From: Acheta domesticus
Lineage: Eukaryota; Arthropoda; Insecta; Orthoptera; Gryllidae
DNA: 64,000 bases
Assembly: GCA_031308135.1 (NCBI GenBank)
Contig: JAHLJT010009436.1
Location: 221,975,286-222,039,285, forward strand
Direction: 5' to 3'
Under the pieces are notes generated by a model. It was not told where the DNA came from, searched no databases, and was given only the letters and a program-made list of their open reading frames with translations. The position numbers and the translations under genes were made by a program. This document shows, piece by piece, positions 1 through 11,755 of the stretch; the first letter of the stretch is position 1, and every line of letters starts with the position of its first letter.

Positions 1-553
1 CACGTGCAATTAGTGGCGGGATTACTCTTTTGTCGGCGGCTTGTGATATTTCATTCGCCTGCGAGCGGTTCTGTTGTCTTTGGAATAGGGTCACTCTCAT
101 GCGATTAGTAGTCAGGACTAGTAGTCAGAATGTTTGGGAACCAGGTTGAATAAGAGGAATTCCTCTTAATTTCACAAATGTCGTAAAAATGTGTTCTACA
201 CTGTTACTTGAGAATTGCGGCGAACTGATTAAATGGTGCAATGATATGATCGGATGTGGAATCGAATTACCATGATATTACAGCATTTTCTCCGAATTAA
301 AAACTTTCATAGAATTGAACATGTTTTGGAATGGATTTGTGTTTCAGTAACGTGTTTTATTAAACTATCTTTTTAATAATTTGCAAAATTTCCTTTTTTT
401 TCAGTTACCTTCCATTCTCGCCGATTTCGATGTTACAGTTATGGTGCAATATCTCTGTTCATATTACCTTATTATTAATATTAATAATTTGGAACTGCTA
501 CAATGAAGAACTTCCTCATACAATGTTCTAAACAACTTTGGGTAGTCCTCCGC
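1..553. other. AT-rich stretch, no gene recognised
   Basis: No coding frame, RNA gene or repeat that I can support. Stop codons are dense in all frames. Confidence 0.5.
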
Positions 554-612
554 TGATGATGATAATGATGATAATAATAATAATAATAATTATTATTATT
601 ATTATCATTATC
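554..612. repeat. GAT/AAT microsatellite with palindromic centre
   Basis: Runs of gatgat pass into (aat)n and then directly into (att)n, so the tract is self-complementary and could fold into a hairpin. Simple sequence, no coding role. Confidence 0.8.
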
Positions 613-767
613 ACAGTTATCAGTAAAAGTATATTTAAAAATATACGTATATTGTATATATTATTTTAATATTAAATTTTTAAATTACATGAGCCTTAAT
701 TTGAGTTTCATGTTCATTTTGATATCTTGTGTTAAATAATTCAACAATATCAGGGAGCCCCGTGGTT

Positions 768-975
768 TGCTCGTGCTCTGTTGCGGTGCAGGGGCGTCGC
801 GACGCGTCGTGGCGAAAGGGGAACGGGAGCGGCGCGGCGGCGCGGGCGTCTCGCGGGTGATGGGGGCGGAGACGCGCGGCCGACGTCGTCGACGGCGGCT
901 AACTGTCCCGTGTGCCCATTGCGTAGGCGGCACATGGCGAGCTGTTGGCGCCTGTTGGTTATCCAACGGGAACGG
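768..975. other. CpG-rich block
   Basis: About 200 bp dense in CpG (gcgtcgcgacgcgtcg and similar) inside AT-rich DNA. The open frames on both strands here are by-products of high GC. It may be a CpG island or a fragment of an unknown element. No splice sites or protein similarity recognised. Confidence 0.4.
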
Positions 976-3216
976 TCGGGCCGAACACGTCACAATTGCC
1001 GAGCATCCTGAAACGATTCTTGGGAATGCAAGTGTTTTTTTTTTCAGTACATTGCTGTAATTAGTTGATTAGGTTTCAGCTCTGGAGTAGGTTGCAAACT
1101 CCGGGAAGCACGCGAACTTGTTAGTTGCGGACTAAGGATAGATGAAGTAGCCAGCATTTTCGATATGGTTTCGAGTGAGATGGGGTTGTTTGATTGTTGG
1201 GATCTCTTCCACAGGAAAAACATTTTTCTGCATCTTAGGTGTAGACTAGATATGAGCAACGAATAGACTACTATCATTTGATCTGCTGAAGATTTGTGAG
1301 CGGAAGATTCATCAGTAATTTAGATAGACTATTAGCTTCATTTTTTGGATTGACGGAATGTTTCATTAAGAAATTCACTCCACTATTTCTTAATTGAGTA
1401 ATACAAGGAGAAAAGAATTATAGTGTACAGACGGTGTAATTTCAATTATTTTAATGTCTTGTTTGAAATCTCACTAATGGAGATTAATTACATATAGCAC
1501 ACACTTTACGAAAGATCTTTGTGCAATGTGGTATTATAATAGTTATCACAGAATTCGAGGGCATACCATTGTTAATTTACACTACATATTTTTAATAGGT
1601 GTTTTATTCCTCAAATTCGTGTCTTTGAACTTTATGCATGTGAATGTGGCGCGGCATTTTTCACCAACATCTTCCCTTAAATTTAGTTCACGTAATCTAC
1701 GAAACGTCTCACTATTTTATTATTTCAGAGTGAATATTTCCTTGAATGTTTAGAATAGAAGTTGAAAACATTGCATTGCTTTCATTATTTTTTGCCGCCC
1801 AACATCGAAATACTTTGGTGTTCCAAATGTGATATTTTTGTTCGTAACTATGAAGAGTCCTTGCCTGTATCTTTCGTCTTATTTAGTCCTTTGCCTGTCT
1901 CTTTCCAACTCGCCAAGCTACTCTATCACTCCATGTTCTTCTGCTCTTGCCAAGCTGCCAAGCACCTCGCTACGATGCATCATCATCACAATGTGAATAA
2001 CAAGGCGTGACATGATTCTGTTGCGGTGAACTGAAGTATTATCATTAATGGTAATTGCTCATATAACTATCTAAGAGGATGGATATGTGTGCGGAGTGCC
2101 TCTTGAAACTTGCGACGCACAACGCATTTTGATGTTAATAATCTTTGAGCGCTGTAGTCACTGTCGCAATATATGTCGCAACACTTGCATTGTATCGCGA
2201 TTGTAATTGTAATTGTACTTGTAATTGTATTGCAATTGCAAGTAACTTCGTTTAGAATCGAAACTACTTCAAAAGTAAAACATTACATTGACAATATCAG
2301 TAAAACTTGAGAAATATATCCATTTTGTTAGTACACATTTTTCACCGAAGACGAAAAGACATAATTTCTGTGACTGTCTGCTCCATCTGTGTAAAGCCGT
2401 GTTACTTTGGTCCTCTGATATGACTTAGTCCCCAACGAAAAAACAACCAGAGTTTCCGCGCTACTGGCGGATTACCTCCAATTTTCATAGGAACTAGTTA
2501 TTTCCTCCAGACCACGTCAACCAAACAGAATTATCGGCAAATTTCAACGTCTTTTTGGAATCTATCGAGATCGCTTACTCTTTTCTGTTTATTTGTGGCA
2601 TATTGTTAAGTCTCTGCGGTATGATCCAAATAAAAAGCTGTAATCTTCCGCAGATAAAACACTATTTAATATTTTAATCAACATTTAGCCATCGGTTAGA
2701 GGTTTTATTTTCCTTCCAATTGTAAATAACTTAACATTGTCTTAGATGAAAGAATGGGACATACAAGTGCTTCGAAAAACTCTAATGCGAAACTAATTTG
2801 TACACCACCATCCATCGTGTATGCAGCGGGAATTGAGGACCACCTATTCCTAATTACGGCCATTGTCCAATTAATTTTTTTTCCTCCGGAATTTAATGTT
2901 ACAGTTTACTAAACAATCTTTGAAACATAGATGTTTAAAAATGATAGAATAACACTGGTGGTTTAATTTTGGACATCGATGTCCATTGCCATCCATGTTT
3001 TGTAATCTGTACTGCATGGATAGGAATTTTACAGATGGATCCCCTCTATGGTTTCCAGCTATCAACTCCAGGCGGTTCCCCTCCCTCAGCTGCGGGCCAC
3101 AGACCTCTCGTAATTCTTCTTTCCTCAGCCTGACACCACTCTCATTCTGAGAACTCTGAAAATTGACAGATGTCCCACTCTCAAGACTCGTTCATATTTT
3201 CGGTTCAGGCCAGCGA
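976..3216. other. Unannotated AT-rich stretch
   Basis: No convincing gene. Small open frames (for example 1526-1753 and 1762-2010) have no recognisable domain and biased, low-complexity composition. A short run of attgtaattgtaattgtac repeats lies near 2200-2235. Confidence 0.45.
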
Positions 3217-3424
3217 AAGATTTTTTTTGTTATTAAAGGTCGCCTCAACTACTAGGTCATTAGCGACGAATATTGGATGTAACGTTATGGTAGGAGGATG
3301 AAACGATATGGTGATGATAGGGGATGAAAGGACGACCATGCCCCAAGCAGAACTCGAACCCTCGACCCCATGGTTCAAGATCACTACGGCACGACTGCTT
3401 TAGCGATCTCGGCCACGGGGCCGA
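3217..3424 (-). mobile_element. tRNA-derived SINE (type C)
   Basis: Read on the minus strand, the element opens near 3424 with gccccgtggccgagatcgct, whose tggccgagat resembles a pol III A box (tRNA-Leu/Ser-like). The B-box-like ggttcgagttc follows about 60 bp downstream. The other end is an A-rich tail, seen as a run of T at 3220-3227 on the plus strand. A pol III head, unrelated body and A tail in about 200 bp are typical of a SINE. The target duplication was not resolved. It is a different family from the SINEs at 8.2 kb and 28 kb. Confidence 0.6.
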
Positions 3425-4286
3425 CAGCGAGAGATTGTCAAATATATTGAAGCCGTAAAGAGAACGATTTTGGTGCCCCTCCTATTCGGTTACGAGTGAA
3501 CGATTTTCAACAAGTGAGAGGCCATGTGTGATAATTCTGTCTCAATAAAAGGCATGTAAGCTCTTCAGCAAACTGAAGCAGCGTGTGCGGTTGAGCAGTC
3601 CTGAAAATGATCGTAATTACGCTCTTCATTTGTTAACACTTGGAAGAAGGGGGTCCAAGATACGATGCACGTAACGGTTTGACACTTTTACGTATGTGTC
3701 ATTCACAAACACTTCCTGTTTGAGAGTGAACGTCGAGCGAGCCACCACAAACCGACCATTCAACAAGACTGGAAAGCATGCTTTTTGGAGGGTGAAACCT
3801 TGAGCGGCGTTCCCAGGGGACTTCAGGTATGGTTCCCCGGCGATTGAGGGCCCTTCGGCCGACAAGAGTTTTCCACGATCGCGGAACAGTAATAAAATAG
3901 TCGCATCATATGTATGTGTAAAACTATTGGTAAATATAAAACATAATATAATGTATTCATGGATATGCAGTATTTTCTCTCGTAACGTTTCTACAGCTCG
4001 AAGGTAAAACAGCTCACAACCACCGAATATCAAAAAAGGCGCGGTGTTAACTTTTATCACACTTTCATGTAAACTCGCAGTTGACATACGTACTTTTAGT
4101 CGAAGAATAATTAATGTAAATACTATTTATTTAAATGAAAATTTTGAAATGATTTTTAAGAACATAAATGAACTGCTTTTATACATTCTTCGATTAATGA
4201 GTTGCCAAAATAAAAGGTAGCACTACTGCCCTAGCACAAGTTAGCCAACGATTGTGAAATGAATGAGAATCAATTTCTAAATGCTA
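3425..4286. other. No gene recognised; one unassigned open frame
   Basis: A 153-codon frame lies on the minus strand (4087 to 3626). It begins with ATG but has no domain I recognise, no conserved-looking motif and no flanking gene structure. I treat it as unproven. It could be a fragment of an unknown transposon protein. Confidence 0.3.
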
Positions 4287-4455
4287 TACTGCGATTTATT
4301 TCTACTCTGCCCCTGACAGGTATCAGCTTACGGTTTCACCCAATCAGGAGTTTAAAGTCACTACAGTGACGTCACTGGTGACGTTCAAGCTCCCGATTGG
4401 ATGAAACCGTCAACAGCTGATACCTGCCAGGGGCAGAGTTGAATAAATCGCAGAA
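4287..4455. mobile_element. Foldback MITE, CRE-carrying subfamily, copy 1
   Basis: A 169-bp hairpin element. The left terminus tactgcgattta and the right terminus, which reads aaatcgcagaa, are inverted, and the complementarity continues inward through the ccctgacaggtatcagct arm to the centre. TA dinucleotides flank both ends (4285-4286 and 4456-4457), as expected for Tc1/mariner-type insertion. There is no coding capacity. The apex carries tgacgtca at 4367-4374. A second copy lies at 9311-9483, and a second subfamily with the same ends at 44548 and 63797. Confidence 0.85.
4367..4374. promoter_or_regulatory. Perfect CRE octamer inside MITE
   Basis: TGACGTCA is the consensus palindromic binding site of CREB/ATF bZIP factors. 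It lies near the apex of the MITE hairpin and is repeated in the second copy at 9393-9400. Sequence match only; there is no evidence of occupancy. Confidence 0.4.
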
Positions 4456-4457
4456 TA

Positions 4458-5252
4458 CTTACCGAATACGACCCTCCCCCCCAATGACTTGGCAGAAAAG
4501 AATGTCAAAATAATCGCTCGAGTGGCTGTGTAGAGTATACTGCGAGTTGGGCCTGGCACCTAGGTGGGTGTCAGGCCATAGTTCGCATCTTAAGCGTGTG
4601 TGTCACATGTGGCGTCATCTTATAAGCACTATACACCTTTAAACTCGCGCTCCTGACCATTTCTTTTATTTTTAAGATTTGTGCCTGCAAGGTCTACTTC
4701 TGCAACAGCATCTTGTCTGTGTGTAATTGTTTGAGACTAATTGTTGTAAAAACGATGTTTCGTTGCATTTGTGTCTGCAAATTTATATAATTCGTATTAT
4801 TAAAAGACTCCGTCGTATGAAAATAACGTTAGTAATTGTACGTACACTCGTATAACTATTCCGTGTGTTTACAATTACAGTACTTTATTAATTCAAATAA
4901 TATTTGAAGTATTATGATAACACGTTAAATTCAGGTAGCCCTTTTTAATATTCATAAACTCTACTTTTGACACATCATTCCACTAATAGTTGTTTATTCT
5001 AAGACCTAACATTTTATTTTCTAAGATTTATTATTATTTTTGCTTGTACATGTTCCTGGTTATCAATAAACCAGTAGTTTGCAAAAAGCGTTCCATTTGT
5101 ACAAACGGGCTTTCGCTCTATCCTCCTAAATTTACATGATCTCAGAGAGTATAATATCATGATCTCACCACTACACTATCGGAAACTATGGTACCTTCAA
5201 AATTATCCTCAATCGAGTCTTCTCGACCTCATACACTTATTCGGTCATTAAA
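4458..5252. other. Unannotated stretch
   Basis: AT-rich with no supported feature. Several polyadenylation-like aataaa motifs occur but belong to no recognised gene. Confidence 0.4.
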
Positions 5253-6117
5253 GCCCGGAAGTTCAGGCATTTATTTTACCTAAAATAGGCGGCCTAAAAT
5301 GCATTTATTTTTATTAAATAGGCATGAAAAAGGCACTTATTGTAGCTAACGCAGGCGTGAAAAAAGGTGTATACACAATGAAAAATCGTATTTAAAAGGA
5401 AGTATTGTAAAAAATAATAATTAAAACGATTCACATTTCTATTCTAATCTAAAATTTACATTAGCTCTTAAGGTATAAGAAAACGAATCTTTTTTTAGTA
5501 ATCTCGATTCTACATGACCACATGGTATGATAGCAACGAATTTCTTTTATTCTCGACACTTGTCTCTTCGAAATGGACTCCCTTTTGAATCTAGAAATGG
5601 CATCAGTGAAAACGGAATTATATTTTTAATTTTTCCCACTTGTGTAATTGCCAGCACTGAGAACTCTCTATCGTACCCATAGAGCTGTCCTCAGAAGGCC
5701 AGCTTCTCGGAGGCCATACTCAAAAGTAGGATAAGATGCCTTGTGAACGGACAAAGCCTCTCGGCCTTGGAAAAAAAAATAAAAAATCGTGACTAGTATC
5801 ATCTTATTTTCCATTTAGATTTTTATCACAGCCTCTTCCACAGGAATACAAAGTACGGCCGTGCTTTCGTATTGTCCTGGCTTACGGGTATATATCCAGG
5901 TTGACAGAATTGGTGCCCGGAGGAAGAGAAGCAAAATAATGACATAAAAGTCAGAAAAAGACAAAAATAAGATAAAATTGCAACAGGCATCAGGCGCTAA
6001 AATAGGCAAAATGAAATTCTATTAAAATAACTCCAGAAGCACAATTAAGTGATTTCTACTATCAAAAGTCAAGAAATAATAACAATAACAAAAAGGCATA
6101 TTGCCGAACTCCCGGGC
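5253..6117. mobile_element. Candidate non-autonomous DNA transposon with imperfect TIRs
   Basis: The left end gcccggaagttcaggca and the right end, which reads gcccgggagttcggca on the opposite strand, are inverted near-matches about 865 bp apart. Both are followed inward by T-rich/A-rich sequence containing ggcat motifs. The interior has no transposase frame. I could not find a convincing target-site duplication, so the superfamily is open. Confidence 0.45.
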
Positions 6118-6169
6118 TCTTGTAATCGTTAATGTTTTTTTAATAAATCTGAATGATTTTTTTTCTGAG

Positions 6170-6445
6170 AGGAGCGGGTGAGCACACAGTTTTGAGCTTG
6201 GGGACTCCGCGGTTCCTAGTCCGGCCCTGTGTTGCTCCTTGCGAGTTGACTAGCAGCCAGCGTGCGGGGCGCCGCGTCGCGGGCGACTGGGTCCGGCGCA
6301 TTTCGACGCCCAGCGAGACGCCACCACCGCTGCCGGCGACCGTTAGGGCGGGCGGTGTGTTCCCACGTCGTCGTGCGCCTGCCTGGCAGGTTGGCTCCCC
6401 TGCGGCGCCGCGGCGCGCCGTCCCGTGCGAGTGCGTATAGACGTG
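6170..6445. other. CpG-rich block
   Basis: GC- and CpG-dense for about 270 bp. Open frames occur here in several frames of both strands at once (up to 181 codons on the minus strand), which is the signature of composition rather than coding. No domain is recognised. Confidence 0.4.
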
Positions 6446-7046
6446 CGAACTGATCGGATGTGGATAGCTGGCTGCTCTTCCCGCGAAGGACAGCTCTGCA
6501 GGATTGTTTATTGAGTTGGCTGAACAATGAACTTTTGTTCTTGCGTTGTACTTCCAGGCTCCATCGAAGAACGACTGATTCCCGCGAGTAATTTGGATCA
6601 ACGACCCCGATTTGGCTAATGCAGAGGTAATGGACATAGGTCTGAGAATAGTAGCACTGGAATTGTAGCGTGCAAAACATTTCATTTTTCAATCTACGTC
6701 TGCAAATAATGAATTAATTATAATGGGTAGTCGTGTTTGTCATTGCAAAGTTCTAGTTTTCACATAACTATTCAGGACTTGTAAAATAAGTCTTTGACTG
6801 CAAGGTCGATCCAACATGTTGAGATACGCACGAAATCATTTTTTACGAAGTGCTCTTTGCCTAAGATAGTACAGAACACCTACGAATAGCCAAAAATTGA
6901 TATCAAAATGGTGTTGTATCCAAGATAATCTCTAAATTTATTGTTCTATTGACGAAGACTTTAGATTGTAAATTGTATGAGGAGGAAGAACCCATATTAT
7001 TTTTCTCCCAATGAAGAAAAATGCAAAAATACTTGCATAAGTTTTC
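6446..7046. other. Unannotated stretch
   Basis: Mixed to AT-rich sequence without supported features. Confidence 0.4.
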
Positions 7047-7110
7047 CGTTCTTCTTCTTCTCCTTCTTCTTCTTCTTCTTCTTCTTCTCCTTCTTCTTCT
7101 TCTTATTATT
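7047..7110. repeat. (TTC)n microsatellite
   Basis: About 60 bp of ttc repeats with a few tcc interruptions, a polypurine/polypyrimidine tract. Confidence 0.9.
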
Positions 7111-8154
7111 ATTTGTTGCTGTTACGTGTATATGATATTACAATAATTGTTTGACTTTGTGTGCCCTGATGTAATTAGCTTTTCAATTTTATTTTTCAGG
7201 TATTTTTTTAAAAATAATTACAGTCGTTTCTTGCTTGAACCTCTAACTGCTTCTACAGATTTCGTTTTCATTTTGTTACATAGACAGTTCCGAATTCCTT
7301 GTCAATATTTTTGTTAGATTTGAAACTTCTATACGCATTTACCTGATTTACGCACATTGTAAAATGCCTGATATGACAAGCATCTTGATATGATCTTTAA
7401 TAATGTAATAAATTAAATAAGAACAAACATACGAAGAGTCAGTTTGAGTGACGTTGACTCAATATTCATATGTGATGAAAAAACTGTGATGTGAATACTT
7501 GAAAGATGCGTACGCATGTCCCGCATGATTGTGAAGAATCTGAAGCTTAATATTATTTTCACACATGTGTTTAGACTCCTTGCACTTTTCTTTATTTTCA
7601 CCAGATCATTTTTTTCACTTTATTAACTTATTTTATGATTGATATTCACTATTTTCTCACATATTGTCCGCTTAGGAAGAAGTTCTCGTAATATTTAGCT
7701 CTTTGGTTAAAAATGAATGAAATGTGAAGAATGCGCGTTTGGGTTCGGGGCCCAAAGTGTTAGCGGTACGGGAAATTGGGAAGTCTCAAGAAAAACCGTT
7801 AATTATCGTAATATGTAGTTGAGTGTGATGTTTAAATTTCGAAAAGCAAATACAGATGTTATTTTTCAGCTTCACTTAATCGATTTGATTATCAGTATCA
7901 CAGAAGCTTCAGCAGTTTGTAGAACATGTGTATTTTATCACAAGGGTCCACAGAATGCGGTGTGTCTATTCAGAACGTCCGCTGAAAGAATGTACACTAT
8001 TATTCAACATTGCATGTCTCAGAGAAATGCAGGCAATGAGAACGCATGGATCACACAATATGCAAGAGTCCCAAGTGAAAGGGGATTTGATAAGTAGTCG
8101 TACAGGCTGCTCGATAATATGAAAATGTACACTCGGCAGTACATTTTAAAGAAT
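7111..8154. other. Unannotated stretch
   Basis: AT-rich sequence. An open frame of about 92 codons at 7819-8097 has no recognisable domain. Confidence 0.4.
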
Positions 8155-8480
8155 CGAGCGAAATGGCTTAGCGAGTAGCGCTGACTTTGCATTCGGGAGG
8201 CCCGGGTTCAATCTCCATGCCATCCTGACCGAGCTTTTCGTGGTTTCCCTCCGTCATCCGGGCGAATGCTGGGATGGTTCTACTGAAAGGTCACAACCGT
8301 GAAATCGGCGTCGCTAGCCGAATTCGTTAACTGCGTGAAGTCTCGAAAGTTACGAGAATTCGAGATATCGCGGGTTCCTGATGGGTGACCGACTAAGTAA
8401 CCCGGAATGTAACGGCGCTGAGGCCAATTGCCCTTTATGGGATATAAAATGGCTAAATACAAAAATACAAATACATTTTA
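8155..8480 (+). mobile_element. tRNA-derived SINE (type B)
   Basis: The head near 8160 has an A-box-like tggcttagcgagtag and a B-box-like gggttcaatctcc about 40 bp further on. The body (8232-8280) contains cttttcgtggtttccct followed by gggcgaatgctgggatggtt, a segment also seen in the type A SINEs of this window. The 3' end is a short tail of aaatacaaatac-like repeats near 8450-8475. The size of about 320 bp suits an insect SINE. It has no coding role. Confidence 0.75.
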
Positions 8481-8984
8481 TAGAAAATTATACTAAATTG
8501 GGAGTTTAAGAGAATTCATTGGTTATTATTCGCACCTTATTAATCCAAAATTAAATTGTTCGTCCATTTTGTATACAGTTTTGTTCACACTCACCCATTT
8601 TGTATTGACCATCCGTTCGTATGAAATTCCATGACTGACAACGTATCTGACCCCCCACAAAGACCAGACACAAAATCGCTCACTGTATTAGAACATCGTC
8701 TATGGTCCGATTAAAATAATTTGGTGATTGATAGTTGTATGGTATAATTTGGTGATTGATTGTAAGCTGTAGCTTCATGCAATATGAGTGTATGATTTGG
8801 TTACTTTAATAAGTATTTATTTCAAGTGTTTATTTTCGTGTCCCAACAACACGTGCTCAGTGGAATGCAAACTGTCAACGTTGCTTCCTTCCATTCGCAA
8901 CTGTCAATCACCAACTTATTTTAATCGGATCATAGCCTTGGTGTCACGGTTACGCCACTGTTCCACGGGGAAGCGTGTTGGAAT
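8481..8984. other. Unannotated stretch
   Basis: AT-rich, with a short repeated phrase ataatttggtgattgattg-like near 8715-8765. No gene supported. Confidence 0.4.
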
Positions 8985-9165
8985 GGGCGCGCTGTGCCTG
9001 GCAGCGTGTAGGCGGCGCTGTTCTCTCTCACGGAAGCGGCTCTGTTGAGGAAGGGGCGGCGCGGGGAGCGGCCGACCGCCGCTCTTGACGAGGCCCCACG
9101 GGGACGGTGAACGCTGTCGCGGGTGTTCGCACCAGGTGGTTGTTGAACCCGCGCCCTCGCGAGAG
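8985..9165. other. CpG-rich block
   Basis: About 180 bp of GC-rich DNA just upstream of a SINE/MITE nest. No protein domain is recognised in either strand. Confidence 0.35.
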
Positions 9166-9310
9166 ATAACTCGTGGACATAGACAAGCTAAAATCAGAAA
9201 GTTATGGAAGGGTGAGCACATGCTACATTTTGAAAAACATTAAAAATCTTGGAGACAAAAAGGTTCGAGCCACGATGGTGGCGTGATTTTCGACATTAGC
9301 TAGATAGCTA

Positions 9311-9483
9311 TGCTGCGATTTTCGTAACTTTGTCCCTGACAGGAATCAGCTGTTTCGCTGCTATCCAATCAGGAGCTTATATTTCGCGACAGTGACGTCA
9401 CTATGGTGACGTTCAAGCTCCCGATTGGATGAAACCGTGAACAGCTGATTTCTGTCAGGGACAAAGTTACGAAAATCGCAGTA
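9311..9483. mobile_element. Foldback MITE, CRE-carrying subfamily, copy 2 (inside a SINE)
   Basis: A 173-bp hairpin. The arms tttgtccctgacagg and cctgtcagggacaaa lie inverted, and the ends are tgctgcgatttt (left, one base changed from the family) and aaatcgcagta (right). Duplicated TA flanks sit at 9309-9310 and 9484-9485. The uninterrupted paralogous SINE at 28 kb reads agctaggtcg at the same place, so the empty site has a single TA. The apex carries TGACGTCA at 9393-9400. Confidence 0.9.
9393..9400. promoter_or_regulatory. Perfect CRE octamer inside MITE
   Basis: Same TGACGTCA octamer at the same relative place as in the MITE at 4287-4455. In both copies a second half-site, tgacgtt, lies about 10 bp downstream. 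No functional evidence. Confidence 0.4.
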
Positions 9484-9930
9484 TAGGTCGAGTTCAGTCA
9501 CTGTCTGGAGGGGAATTCTAGCGGCCGGCTGCTCTGATCAGTAGTTTTCCTTGGTTTCTCCTACCATTACCAGGCGAATGCTAGAGCGGAACCCTAACAA
9601 ATGAGCCATGGACCGCGTGCGATCTTTCCTTCCCCCTTCCTTGTCCTATTTTCACCCCTTACTTACACACACTTAGGTGCATTACACTACCACACGTGCT
9701 GGGAGACCGCTCGGCAGCTTAGAGGTTGTGCCAGCTGAGCCTGAGCCCCGCTGGCGATAGATACCTGATTGGCCCCGCTGACCGACAATTAGGTCGTCAC
9801 TGGGTCTCACCATCCAGCGGGGGAAGATCAACGCCACCTCCCGAGGAAATAATGCACTACACTTACGAGATGAATGACCTTAGCAGTTGACACACCCGAA
9901 ATCACTAATCAATCAATCAAATCAATTGGA

Positions 9931-10654
9931 GATAAAAATGGAAAAAAATAATACAAAAGAAGAAAATGTGCCGAGACTTGTGATAAGAGGTGTTAATATG
10001 TAAGGATTTCAAGGGCAGGCGATAAAAAAGTACGTCCAAAATGGTCTGAGGAGTCAAAGAAATATCACGGTTAAGCGAAGTAATGTTGAAAAAAGAAACA
10101 AAAAAGTATGAGATAAACTTAAAAGATGGACAGTATATATTTGCACGAGCATCTTATCTATCTTTAACGGAGAAAGTATTAAAATGAAGAAGGAGAAACT
10201 TCGGAAAATATATTTGGTGTCATGTGTTGGACATGTTCGCCTTCTAATCAGTTTCGAGTCTCCTTGAGTGTGTCATAATTTCTATTGGTGTTAATATTTT
10301 AAATTCTTAAATAGATTGACTAAGAAAATGCACACAGCTAACTAAACCCCTGGAAAGAAATAATTTATATCTCACACAGGCAATATACACTCCTATTTTA
10401 ATTTCAGTTTAATTTCCAGATAGCACTGTGAATAGTAAACCTCCTGTCCAAAATATCCAAGACCTACTCTTCATCGCATGGTCTAATGATTTTAGACAGT
10501 ACCACAAATAATACATCTTCTCATGGCTGGGTTACAGTCAAATTGAGAGACAACCCACGACACTCCGAACTCTCATGTTCCTTTAGGAACTCTCTAGTTC
10601 GTTGGAAAAAAAAGAAAAAGAAAAAAGAAAATGTTTCATACAACCAAAGCTACA
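9931..10654. other. Unannotated stretch
   Basis: A-rich sequence with a purine run near 10600-10630. No gene supported. Confidence 0.4.
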
Positions 10655-11141
10655 GTCAGGGAGTTGGCGGTGATCTTCTCACCCTGAATGTTGAGATGGA
10701 GCGCCGGCCTATTCGTAGGCTTGCGGGTTCTCCTCATCCAGGTATCTCCCACCAGCGCGCCGCAGCGTGGCACCGCCCCAGCCGGGACATACTCTAACCT
10801 CACGAATCGTCTCCCGACATTCGTGGTAGTGTAGTCCACGTAAGTGTAAGTGTGTGATAGTAAGGGGCGAGGATAGAACAAGGAAGAGAAATGAACGGAT
10901 CGCGCTTGGTCCGTGGCCCACTTGCTAGGGCACTGCTCAGTTGTGAATCGGAGAAGCATCGAAAAACTACCGATCAGAACAACCGGCCGCTAGAATTCTC
11001 CTCCAGACAGCGACTGAATTAGGCCTAGTTACCTGGATAGTGTCGAAAATGCTTCTCCGTCGGGACACTAACCCCATGACCTCCCGGTGTGAGGCACTGC
11101 AGTGGCATCAGTTGATTCCGTGAGCCACCTAAGCCGGTGTA
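10655..11141 (-). mobile_element. Type A SINE, minus strand, 3' truncated
   Basis: On the minus strand it opens with taggtggctcacggaatcaa and cactgcagtgcctca, matching the head of the 28-kb copy (gaggtggctcagggcatcaa). The body follows with gctgtctggaggagaattct, ggccggttgttctgatcgg and gtgggccacgga. It stops after the gaagatcaccgccaactccc segment, lacking the aatc tail. No target duplication was resolved. Confidence 0.75.
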
Positions 11142-11189
11142 TAGTGGCTCGACTCTTTCCACCCATTTTCCTCTCCGCCAAAGTCATTC

Positions 11190-11480
11190 TCCTCACGTGC
11201 AACCACGTGGACGAAGGGGGTGCGGGCCGTGGGGAGTCAATGCCAAGGACGTGCGCATGCGGGCGCGCGCCGACGGGTCGTCGACTGAGTCTCGCTCCAT
11301 TGCGCGTCACGCGACCCTCCCCTCCGCCCCTGCCCCCTACCCCCCCCCCCCCCGATTGAGCGTTCTTGCCCGCGTCGCCACATTGGCCCCTCCCGCCAGC
11401 GACGAATGGCAGTCCACTGTCACGCACTCGCCACCTCTTTGCTCCCCTCCCAACCCGGGTCAGGTCCAGACGATCGTTTT
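11190..11480. other. CpG/C-rich block
   Basis: GC-rich with a pure C run at about 11340-11352. Simultaneous open frames on both strands reflect composition. No protein domain is recognised. Confidence 0.35.
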
Positions 11481-11637
11481 GGGGCACCCATCATAGATTT
11501 TTGTTAAATAATAAACGTATTTATTATATTGTATATTATTTTTGTTTAATAAACAATATTATTGTTTTAATAATTACATAATTTTAATATAAATAAATAT
11601 TCAAATCAAATTTGCCATATAAACAAGGTTACAAACG

Positions 11638-11697
11638 AAAACTCAAGGCCTTTTGGGGGCCATGGCCCCCCAACGCTCCCCCCCCATGGTTCCGCCA
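11638..11697. mobile_element. Possible hAT element terminus
   Basis: The sequence ending ggttccgccactg, preceded by C-rich text and ggggccatggcccc, resembles the right end of hAT elements whose ends read cagtggcggaacc. No matching left end or 8-bp duplication was found nearby, so this may be a fragment. Confidence 0.3.
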
Positions 11698-11755
11698 CTG
11701 TCCCCAACTCCCACGCTGACCATCGCCCGCCTACCTCCCGCGTCCGCATCGGCTT

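Larger units (their letters stand above)
9255..9930 (+). mobile_element. Type A SINE, split by a MITE
   Basis: Matches the full-length type A SINE at 28.05-28.59 kb: the B-box region aaggttcgagcc and ggtggc lie before 9308, and the body (gctgctctgatc, aggcgaatgc, gaccgcgtgcgatctttcct, ccagcgggggaagatca) follows from 9486. It ends in an aatcaatcaatcaaatcaat tail near 9905-9930. The two halves are separated by a MITE at 9311-9483. The 5' head before the B box is degraded or truncated. Confidence 0.75.

Noticed and set aside
3626..4087. 153-codon minus-strand frame as a protein gene
   Set aside because: ATG-started but no recognisable domain or neighbouring exon. Kept only as an unassigned frame.
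6140..6692. 181- and 158-codon minus-strand frames as exons
   Set aside because: Overlapping open frames on both strands in a CpG-rich block, with no domain or conserved motif.
8155..8240. A genuine tRNA gene
   Set aside because: A and B boxes are present but the acceptor and anticodon arms do not fold, and a SINE body and repeated tail follow.
11068..11496. 139-codon minus and 119-codon plus frames
   Set aside because: Both strands open together in GC/C-rich DNA, and the 5' edge runs into a SINE head.
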